The translations under genes and the position numbers were made by a program. Positions 1 through 4,928 of a stretch of DNA of 5,139 nt are shown here, piece after piece. The notes under the pieces were generated by a model. That model had not been told where the DNA came from. It did no database searches and saw nothing but the letters and a program-made list of their open reading frames with translations. How positions within the stretch are numbered: position 1 is the first letter of the stretch; each line of letters begins with the position of its first letter. Source of the stretch: JAUSEW01 sp964414015 (GTDB lineage Bacteria > Patescibacteriota > Microgenomatia > Levybacterales > UBA12049); the NCBI GenBank assembly GCA_964414015.1, contig CAYPUE010000047.1, positions 1-5,139 on the forward strand. Reading direction: 5' to 3'.

Positions 1-54
1 GCATTCCTCGCACTGATATAACTCCTTATTATCTTTTTCAATTACCTTGACCAT
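1..54 (-). CDS. Small CxxC (zinc-ribbon-like) protein, N-terminal fragment
   Basis: Only the first 18 codons are in the window, beginning with ATG at 54-52 and running off the left edge. The translation is MVKVIEKDNKELYQCEEC, with a C15-x-x-C18 pair that could be half of a zinc-binding site. The start lies three bases beyond the hsdS stop codon, so it is probably the next gene in the same transcript. From memory, this N-terminus resembles a roughly 50-residue cysteine-rich protein frequent in Patescibacteria/Parcubacteria genomes; its function is unknown to me. That family match is recollection and could not be checked. No Shine-Dalgarno sequence is visible in the A/T-rich leader. The rest of the protein, including any second cysteine pair, is outside the window. 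Confidence 0.6.
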   Translation of the reverse strand, partial: MVKVIEKDNKELYQCEEC

Positions 55-57
55 GTT

Positions 58-1167
58 TTATTTAAACGATTTTGATAAAACCGAATCAAAGAGTTCTTTG
101 AGTTTTGATTTTTGGGCAAGGAGTTGAGTTTTGTAATCCTGAACTGCGGAAAGTTTGGCAACGATTTGTTTTTGGGTCTGGAGAGGCGGGAGGAAAATTT
201 TTATACGCCCGAATTCACTTTTGTTGATAATCGGCACAGCTGTAGTTTTACCAAGATTGATCAGTTTCTTTTTATCTTTTTGAAGTGAGAAAAATACAAA
301 AAGCGGATCGTTTTCTTTATTACATACGATTGAGTTGATCTGTTGGTTGGTCGCCATTTCTTTGCCTGCGAGCACCATTTTACCGATGGAAGCGATGCAG
401 GTTACTAAAATAGAATTTTGCGGTACAGGGCGAGTTTTCTCGTATCCCGCACGGCTTAATTTCTTTGGCGTGTCAGTAAGTATAAAAGTATTCTCTTTAA
501 TATCCGTTGGCGTTGCCCACAAAAATTCTCCATTCCAGTATTCGCTATTCTTTGTAGATGGTGTTGTTCCTGTAATAATATCTCCAACCTCGCTCAACTT
601 TTTAACCTCCCAATCCTTGCCAGCGGGATTGAGTTCTTTATGTAAAAGCGACTGGAAAAGCTCGTCAGATTTTTGGATGAGATTGTCATTCAATTTCTGC
701 GCCTCAACAATCTTATCCAACCGCTCAACGATTTGTTTTTGAATTTGGAGAGGCGGGAGAGGGATTTTGTACATTTTACGAATAACGCTTGGGTGCGCTT
801 TGAATGTATAGTCGAAGTTCAGCTTTTTGTGTGCGAAATATAGCGTGTAATATAAAAACTTACAGTTTAAAATTTCGGATTTAAGAACTCGGAGCCACCC
901 ACAAACATTTGTAACGGAATATTTGTGCTCCGGTCGATAAAAAAATTGACCGCCGCCATCTACGGACCAAGTAATCAATTCTTCATCGAACATAAACTTG
1001 CCATAGCGCCCGAATTCACCCTCGTTTTGTTGTGAGGAAGAATAGATGGGATAGTCGCCGGGCGTTTCTTCTATATCATTTTTCGAGATAACATTTCCAC
1101 GTCCGAGCTTAATAATATCGGTGTCCTCAAGATCTCCTAATTTTTTTGTTGGAAAACTATTTTTCAT
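58..1167 (-). CDS. hsdS: Type I restriction-modification specificity subunit HsdS
   Basis: A complete 369-residue HsdS, the DNA-recognition subunit that binds HsdM (and HsdR) and sets the bipartite target of a type I enzyme. It shows the classic two-repeat layout. Target recognition domain 1 spans about residues 1-135. A conserved helical region starts with IPLPPLQIQKQIVERLDKI at about 135-153. Domain 2 spans about 185-325 (WEVKKLSEVGDIITGTTPS, then YWNGEFLWATPTDI). A second conserved region starts with FLPPLQTQKQIVAKLSAV at about 325-342. Length is near the family's usual 370-450 residues, so it looks intact. I chose ATG 1167-1165 (MKNSFPTKKLG) because the frame's earlier ATG at 1314 would overlap the upstream gene by about 150 bases and adds no HsdS-like sequence. 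With this start it overlaps the 219-residue gene by 11 bases. Each recognition domain should read one half-site; the actual target cannot be read from sequence. Confidence 0.95.
   Translation of the reverse strand: MKNSFPTKKLGDLEDTDIIKLGRGNVISKNDIEETPGDYPIYSSSQQNEGEFGRYGKFMFDEELITWSVDGGGQFFYRPEHKYSVTNVCGWLRVLKSEILNCKFLYYTLYFAHKKLNFDYTFKAHPSVIRKMYKIPLPPLQIQKQIVERLDKIVEAQKLNDNLIQKSDELFQSLLHKELNPAGKDWEVKKLSEVGDIITGTTPSTKNSEYWNGEFLWATPTDIKENTFILTDTPKKLSRAGYEKTRPVPQNSILVTCIASIGKMVLAGKEMATNQQINSIVCNKENDPLFVFFSLQKDKKKLINLGKTTAVPIINKSEFGRIKIFLPPLQTQKQIVAKLSAVQDYKTQLLAQKSKLKELFDSVLSKSFK
160..192 (-). repeat. Intragenic direct repeat in hsdS, copy B (second conserved region)
   Basis: This 33-base segment matches 727-759 at 30 of 33 positions by hand alignment, with differences at 175, 176 and 178. 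Both copies encode the P-P-L-Q-x-Q-K-Q-I-V motif that opens each conserved helical region of HsdS. It begins with a 15-base exact match (aacgatttgtttttg) and ends with tggagaggcgggag. In type I systems such repeats are known substrates for homologous exchange of recognition domains. Confidence 0.85.
727..759 (-). repeat. Intragenic direct repeat in hsdS, copy A (first conserved region)
   Basis: Partner of the 160-192 repeat, same orientation, 567 bases apart. It encodes PPLQIQKQIVE at the end of recognition domain 1. The offset of 567 bases is exactly 189 codons, so recombination between the copies would delete one domain equivalent in frame and leave a half-length HsdS. Confidence 0.85.
1133..1152 (-). 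repeat. 20-bp exact direct repeat at the 5' end of hsdS
   Basis: The plus-strand sequence tctcctaatttttttgttgg occurs here and again at 1788-1807. On the coding strand it reads CCA ACA AAA AAA TTA GGA GA, encoding PTKKLG followed by D in HsdS (codons 6-12). The copies are in the same codon phase in their two genes and 655 bases apart, flanking nearly all of the 219-residue gene. Both contain an unbroken run of seven A residues. Confidence 0.95.
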
Positions 1168-1816
1168 GTTTATTAATTTGAATAAGCAGATTCTTTTTCG
1201 CAAGCGGCAAATCTTTTGGAAATTTGGCAAAATCTCTGAACTCATCCCAGAACGGCCAAAAACGCCACGGCCTATGAAATGGTAGTGGGGGGAATCCAAA
1301 AAAGTGGTCGCCAATAAAGCAATTGAAAAAATCCTTGTGTAGTTCTGAAAAGCTCTTTGTTGGTAAATCGCCTAATTTGTCGTTCACACTAACAAGGAAA
1401 GCAGAAACAAATTGAAATTGCTTTTTGCCATAAACGAGAAAAAAGCTATCCGGCGTACACGCCAACATTCGCCATTTCTGCTCAATGGCGCGTTCATCAA
1501 ATTTTGTCTGTTTTTTAGCTTGAAAGATGAAAAATTTTCTTAATTCCAAATCCGGTGCCTCAACTATCAAAGCGCCGTCAGCACCAGTAAGAGATTCATC
1601 TGAATTAGGGCCTCGGCCAGAAAACTGCCGCGCACGAACACGCAAGCCGTTAAAGTCATGCCCATTAACTCTTTCTTCAATGCGAGTAAGGATATCTCCG
1701 GTTATATGATCCTCTTCTCTTTTGTCGCCATCCTTCATACGATCCAATGTATCTTTTTCTACTCCGACAAAAATCGGCTCAAAAATTTCTCCTAATTTTT
1801 TTGTTGGGTAGGACAT
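1157..1816 (-). CDS. Putative PD-(D/E)xK-type (Mrr-like, QxK variant) nuclease with HsdS-like leader
   Basis: A 219-residue protein. After an HsdS-like leader (MSYPTKKLGE), residues 38-130 fit a restriction-endonuclease-like fold. An acidic helix carries E47/E48 (ILTRIEERV). A strand carries D80 in TGADGALIVE, and the next strand, FFIFQAKK, places Q99-x-K101. An alpha-helix with E112-Q113 and another strand (SFFLVYG, 124-130) follow. The E...D...QxK spacing is that of Mrr-like nucleases, in which Q replaces the usual E/D; this assignment is motif reading, not a database match. The C-terminal part (about 163-199) is extremely aromatic (15 F/W in 37 residues) and unfamiliar. The gene starts one base after the previous stop and overlaps hsdS by 11 bases, so it is tightly coupled to the R-M operon. 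It is not HsdR: it is far too short and has no helicase motifs. Function as a DNA nuclease or DNA-binding accessory is inferred. Confidence 0.6.
   Translation of the reverse strand: MSYPTKKLGEIFEPIFVGVEKDTLDRMKDGDKREEDHITGDILTRIEERVNGHDFNGLRVRARQFSGRGPNSDESLTGADGALIVEAPDLELRKFFIFQAKKQTKFDERAIEQKWRMLACTPDSFFLVYGKKQFQFVSAFLVSVNDKLGDLPTKSFSELHKDFFNCFIGDHFFGFPPLPFHRPWRFWPFWDEFRDFAKFPKDLPLAKKNLLIQINKHEK
1788..1807 (-). repeat. 20-bp exact direct repeat at the 5' end of the putative nuclease gene
   Basis: Second copy of the 1133-1152 sequence. Here it encodes PTKKLGE, codons 4-10 of the 219-residue protein. Upstream of the repeat the two genes differ (MSY versus MKNSF), and downstream they diverge immediately. 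Homology is therefore confined to the repeat, as expected for a duplication at a junction rather than duplicated whole genes. Confidence 0.95.
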
Positions 1817-1817
1817 A

Positions 1818-2330
1818 TTATTTTCTATTCAAACGAAAGATATGATTTAAATCTGCATCCGCTGAAATCTTTAAGGAATGATAAGAATAGTTTACTAAAT
1901 CAAATAAAACCGTGTTTATTAAATGCTTAAAGTAAAACTTTTCTTTATTCTTTCTTCTGGGAATGTTAAGAATTTCCTGTTTGCCCTTTGGAATATAGAT
2001 AATTGGTTTGTGGTCATTGGTGCCCAAGTTATGCGCTATATCATTTCTAGCCTTATTCAAAAGTTTTATGTTTTCGTAAATAAATAAAGGTAACCAATCC
2101 GGGTAAAGAAGCTTTAATTTTTCCGAAAAACTTTTCCGCAAAGCCGCTTTCGTATTTCTGTATTTAGTAGTGATAATTTTGTCTAGGAGATGCTCTGTCA
2201 ACAAATGCCCAATAATAACGATTACTAATACATGCTGGTTATGTCCGCTTAAAATAGAAAAAAGGATTCGGTAATCTTTTGATTTATCTTCTACTTTCTC
2301 AACTGACTTTTTTGTTGTCAAACTCGTCAT
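1818..2330 (-). CDS. HEPN-like protein (small, RNDIAH motif), putative RNase
   Basis: A 170-residue protein, the shortest of three consecutive HEPN-like genes. A predicted helical bundle covers about residues 30-100. A hydrophobic helix VLVIVIIGHLLTEHLLDKII carries E46, and the sequence continues through KSFSEKLKLLYPDW to LLNKARNDIAHNLG. R95-N-D-I-A-H100 is the Rx4H motif that forms the active site of HEPN ribonucleases (codons at 2031-2048). Here HEPN is nearly the whole protein. A short tail has a lysine/arginine-rich segment (115-132) and a final helix. The hydrophobic helix could be mistaken for a membrane segment but fits a HEPN core helix. Its ATG overlaps the previous gene's TAA by one base (TAATG), so translation is probably coupled; no Shine-Dalgarno sequence is seen. 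Its DNA is the most AT-rich I sampled. It could be catalytic, or a non-toxic partner of the two larger HEPN proteins. Confidence 0.7.
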   Translation of the reverse strand: MTSLTTKKSVEKVEDKSKDYRILFSILSGHNQHVLVIVIIGHLLTEHLLDKIITTKYRNTKAALRKSFSEKLKLLYPDWLPLFIYENIKLLNKARNDIAHNLGTNDHKPIIYIPKGKQEILNIPRRKNKEKFYFKHLINTVLFDLVNYSYHSLKISADADLNHIFRLNRK

Positions 2331-3286
2331 TAATAAAGCTTTAACAAGTTATTATGAGTATTAACATCAACTAACTCGTACTTCTTGTTATCACGAAATC
2401 CAACAATCATATGATCATCCTTGACTTCGTTTAAGATATCTTTGAGTCCAAAACTCGCACCCTTATCGACCTTTTTAATGAAGCGGTGCCATTCTGATTT
2501 ACTGCCATAAAAATGTCTCTGTGGATTTACTACATTTTCGCTAAGAAGCGGCTTTGAAAGGACTTTTTTATTAAAAAAGGAGATTACTTTTTTATGAATT
2601 AAATCAAGGTAATTTTTCTTGCTATCTTGCTTAGGAGAAAGATATTCTCCATGCACTAATCTATGGCGCAAACCAATTGTTTGAGTAAAAATTTTATTAG
2701 CCAATCTTTTGCCAAGCACATGCGAATATAAATCAATCGGTTTTTTAAATTTTGCCTTATCTCTTTTCTTCGCAAGCGCCTCAAGCGCAGAAAACATCAA
2801 TAACAATTTCGCAGAATATCCAAGAGTGTTTACTGCGTCGCTCCAATAATAGTAAAACTCATTAGGCACCTTTGTGGATGCGAGCAATTCATCAAGTGCT
2901 TGTTTCTCATTCTCCATAAACATCAAGCCACCAGATTCACTGTCTTTTGTGCAATGAAAAAAGGCCTTATCGCTATCTTCTTTATGCACAATAAAAGGTT
3001 CGAAATGATATTCAATATAGGATTGTGATATCAATGCGATGCGAGGTACTATCTTCCATAATTTTCTACGAAATGAATTTATGGCTTTCAGAAAGCTGCT
3101 ATTTAATACTTCGCCCTTGGCCAACCAAGCATTTTCAAGCCAACCATCCCTGATATTGAAATCCCAATGTTCAAACGTGATATTCCCGATAGAAAATGTG
3201 TGGTACAAATTTCTACTTTTGTCGGGAACGGCATTTTGAGCCAGGGTTGTTATTTTATGTTCGATTTTATAAATGTCTTTACTCAT
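2330..3286 (-). CDS. HEPN-domain protein (RHRLVH motif), putative RNase effector
   Basis: A 318-residue protein. The N-terminal 140 or so residues form an unrecognised domain rich in aromatic and beta-type segments (NLYHTFSIGNITFEHWDF, IEYHFEPFIVH). A HEPN-like domain follows at about 145-245. A helix, AKLLLMFSALEALAKKRDK, carries E169, and IGLRHRLVHGEYLSP gives R207-x4-H212 (codons at 2651-2668). The FSALEAL...R-x4-HG pattern is typical of Apea-like HEPN domains. A C-terminal extension (about 250-318) ends in a beta-like segment (HMIVGFRDNKKYELVDVN) that I do not recognise; it could be a sensing or binding part. The start overlaps the previous stop as ATGA, and an AGGA at 3292-3295 lies five bases upstream, the clearest Shine-Dalgarno in the window. 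RNA cleavage is inferred from the motif; the trigger and substrate are unknown. Confidence 0.72.
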   Translation of the reverse strand: MSKDIYKIEHKITTLAQNAVPDKSRNLYHTFSIGNITFEHWDFNIRDGWLENAWLAKGEVLNSSFLKAINSFRRKLWKIVPRIALISQSYIEYHFEPFIVHKEDSDKAFFHCTKDSESGGLMFMENEKQALDELLASTKVPNEFYYYWSDAVNTLGYSAKLLLMFSALEALAKKRDKAKFKKPIDLYSHVLGKRLANKIFTQTIGLRHRLVHGEYLSPKQDSKKNYLDLIHKKVISFFNKKVLSKPLLSENVVNPQRHFYGSKSEWHRFIKKVDKGASFGLKDILNEVKDDHMIVGFRDNKKYELVDVNTHNNLLKLY

Positions 3287-4221
3287 ATTTTTCCTGTGCT
3301 CAAAAAAGAATCCAGTTGTTCTGGAAAATTAAATACTCGCAAGTTCTCTTCTCCATCGATGCCAATCGTTTTTAATACAACAATTTGCGTCAGACGATCA
3401 AAAAATCTTAGGTAATCATTTATACCCCCTGCGGTTCCGTTTCCATCCCATAGTATCTGAGTCATCCAATCCTCAGCATAGCTTCTGTCTATCGGCAATT
3501 TTCCAGAATGCGCAAGCTGATTTCGCAAAACATGAAATATGTTGTTATTTTCCAGCGTGGCATTAAGCCTTGAAGGCCAGTATTGCTTTAGGATATAAGC
3601 AAAAATATTAAGTAAATTGTTTGACTCGTCGCTCGAAGTAGCACCGTTGGGGTTTTTCAGATGAGGATAGAGCCATTCCCAAACGACAACCATTGATAAA
3701 AACCGGCTTTCAGCGTTGATAATGTTTGCATGATTAAGAAGCGCGCGAAGATGGAAACCATTATCAAATTGCCTCTGCCACGCGGAGTCTTTTATTTTAT
3801 TAATGGCAATATCAAGATGCTGTTTACATTCACTAGCGTTTTTGCTTATGTATTCCAACCGGTTTCTGGAAACAACAGGATACTGAGTATTGTTTCTACG
3901 AGAATATAATCCCCAGTTCCGCGCAGTAAGTATTGATCCGAGTACTAAAATATCGTCAAGAAACCTTCTCTTTCGGGGGCGATATCTATTGCCTTCCAAT
4001 CCTCCCATAAAAAGAATTGAATCTTGCTGTGCGCCCCCATACTCCACATACGCATTTTGCTTATGCTGTCTATTTTCGTTCAATATTCTGTTTCCGGTTA
4101 CAACTACTCGACTTCCTTGAGTAAATCGTCTTTGTGGATGAAAGGTGTAATCTTCAACAGAAAAAGAAGAGGTAAAATCATCGTCAACAATAAATGTTAG
4201 GTTGTCTAATTTTCTTCTCAT
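3283..4221 (-). CDS. HEPN-domain protein (RNQLAH motif), putative RNase effector
   Basis: A 312-residue protein. The N-terminal 155 or so residues are unrecognised: beta-like stretches (NLTFIVDDDFTSSFSVEDY), then a glycine and arginine-rich portion (GGLEGNRYRPRKRRF at about 73-87) that could contact nucleic acid. A HEPN-like helical domain spans about 155-285. The helix NAESRFLSMVVVWEWLYPHL carries E171, and NIFHVLRNQLAHSGKLP supplies R233-N-Q-L-A-H238 (codons at 3508-3525). That R-N-x-x-A-H-S-G form is the canonical HEPN Rx4H motif. A final helix (YLRFFDRLTQIVVLKTIG) follows. It sits 11 bases after the membrane protein gene and overlaps the next HEPN gene by four bases (ATGA). The only Shine-Dalgarno-like AAAGG (4236-4240) is about 14 bases upstream, rather far. 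Its N-terminal half shows no obvious similarity to that of the following HEPN protein, so the pair is not a recent duplication. Confidence 0.7.
   Translation of the reverse strand: MRRKLDNLTFIVDDDFTSSFSVEDYTFHPQRRFTQGSRVVVTGNRILNENRQHKQNAYVEYGGAQQDSILFMGGLEGNRYRPRKRRFLDDILVLGSILTARNWGLYSRRNNTQYPVVSRNRLEYISKNASECKQHLDIAINKIKDSAWQRQFDNGFHLRALLNHANIINAESRFLSMVVVWEWLYPHLKNPNGATSSDESNNLLNIFAYILKQYWPSRLNATLENNNIFHVLRNQLAHSGKLPIDRSYAEDWMTQILWDGNGTAGGINDYLRFFDRLTQIVVLKTIGIDGEENLRVFNFPEQLDSFLSTGKI
3292..3295 (-). promoter_or_regulatory. Shine-Dalgarno site for the 2330-3286 HEPN gene
   Basis: The coding strand reads AGGA five bases before the ATG at 3286-3284. It lies inside the end of the preceding gene, so this start has its own ribosome site as well as an ATGA stop-start overlap. 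Most other starts in the window lack a comparable site. Confidence 0.6.
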
Positions 4222-4232
4222 GTCTTTTTTGT

Positions 4233-4928
4233 TTACCTTTCAAACTCTGAATATGAAGACCCTGTTTTATTAAGGAAGTTTCTGATTTCTTCTTCTAACC
4301 TCTCGGTATACTTTTGCAATTTTTCAGCAGAATCAAATAGAGCATTTCTTATGTTTTTGGTTCTACTGATCAAATCTGTTTTTTGTGCGTCTGTCAGATG
4401 AGAGACATCGTTTAAAAGCAAGCTTTGCGCATTTATAGATTGTGCCGACAATTGTTTTGTAAAAAGCAGAACCTCAAAGATCGCATGTGATATTTTGTTA
4501 AAGTGTTCGTCACTGTTTATGGCATCAAGGAACTCTTGTGAATATGTAAGTTGTAACCAGCTCTTATCAAAATTCAATGCTACTCTATCTAAATGAGCAC
4601 ATACTGCCAAAAATGATATCGCTTGTTCGATAGAACAAATATCCTGATATTGCCCAACAGTATCTCTAATGTTTTGTGATTGATTTTTGAGATATGGCAT
4701 TGCTATCAACTCCAACATGCCAAAAGTTTTCTTTATTCTTTTGTGTCCAGTTAAGCGTTTAAAACCATCTGCCGCCGCTAGCGAAATAGAAATACCAAAA
4801 AATGATCCTATTAGCGTGCTCTTAAAATTTGAAAAACCATCTGGAATATAGAACCATAGAAAAATACCCGCCGCTAACAATAGAAGCGGAAGCCAAAAAA
4901 ACTCAAAGTATTTTTTTACTTTTCTCAT
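4233..4928 (-). CDS. Two-helix membrane protein with a helical cytoplasmic domain, unknown function
   Basis: A 231-residue protein I do not recognise. A basic N-terminus (MRKVKK) precedes a transmembrane helix at about 8-28 (FWLPLLLLAAGIFLWFYI). After a short loop (PDGFSNFKS) comes a second hydrophobic, small-residue-rich helix at about 37-54 (STLIGSFFGISISLAAAD). By the positive-inside rule, both ends should face the cytoplasm. The remaining 175 or so residues look all-helical, with a charged, probably coiled-coil end (SAEKLQKYTERLEEEIRNFL, 200-219). No Rx4H motif or other catalytic signature is visible. Its ATG overlaps the hsdM stop as ATGA (4925-4928), so it is coupled to the methyltransferase gene. 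Possible roles, all inferred, are a membrane-located effector, an anchor, or a partner of the three HEPN proteins that follow. Confidence 0.75.
   Translation of the reverse strand: MRKVKKYFEFFWLPLLLLAAGIFLWFYIPDGFSNFKSTLIGSFFGISISLAAADGFKRLTGHKRIKKTFGMLELIAMPYLKNQSQNIRDTVGQYQDICSIEQAISFLAVCAHLDRVALNFDKSWLQLTYSQEFLDAINSDEHFNKISHAIFEVLLFTKQLSAQSINAQSLLLNDVSHLTDAQKTDLISRTKNIRNALFDSAEKLQKYTERLEEEIRNFLNKTGSSYSEFER

Noticed and set aside
335..742. Plus-strand open frame of 135 codons inside hsdS
   Set aside because: It lies entirely antisense to a clearly recognised gene, has no family resemblance and is explained as a shadow. The same applies to the plus-strand frames at 1527-1709, 3039-3239, 3167-3415 and 3890-4120.
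206..1019. 13-base exact match cgcccgaattcac at 206-218 and 1007-1019, both encoding E-F-G-R
   Set aside because: Short, and the flanking sequence is not similar; it falls at non-equivalent points of the two recognition domains, so probably chance.
1168..1314. Possible 49-residue N-terminal extension of HsdS starting at ATG 1314
   Set aside because: It would overlap the nuclease-like gene by about 150 bases and has no HsdS-like sequence; MKNSFPTKKLG at 1167 matches the family's usual start.
2307..2317. Partial resemblance of the 1818-2330 gene's start (TTKK, cttttttgttg) to the 20-bp repeat
   Set aside because: Only about ten bases of T-rich sequence are shared and the protein leader differs after TKK; it cannot be separated from A-rich codon bias.
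2562..2580. A/T palindrome resembling a hairpin (cttttttattaaaaaag)
   Set aside because: It lies within the 2330-3286 coding region, has no G/C stem and arises from lysine codons; not a credible terminator.
1818..4221. One of the HEPN proteins being a PrrC/RloC anticodon nuclease
   Set aside because: Those proteins have a large ABC-type NTPase domain; no Walker A motif is visible in any of the three, and all are too short.
4925..4927. TGA read as glycine, as in SR1/Gracilibacteria
   Set aside because: TGA here and at 3283-3285 gives natural C-termini with ATGA overlaps to the next genes, so it behaves as a stop.
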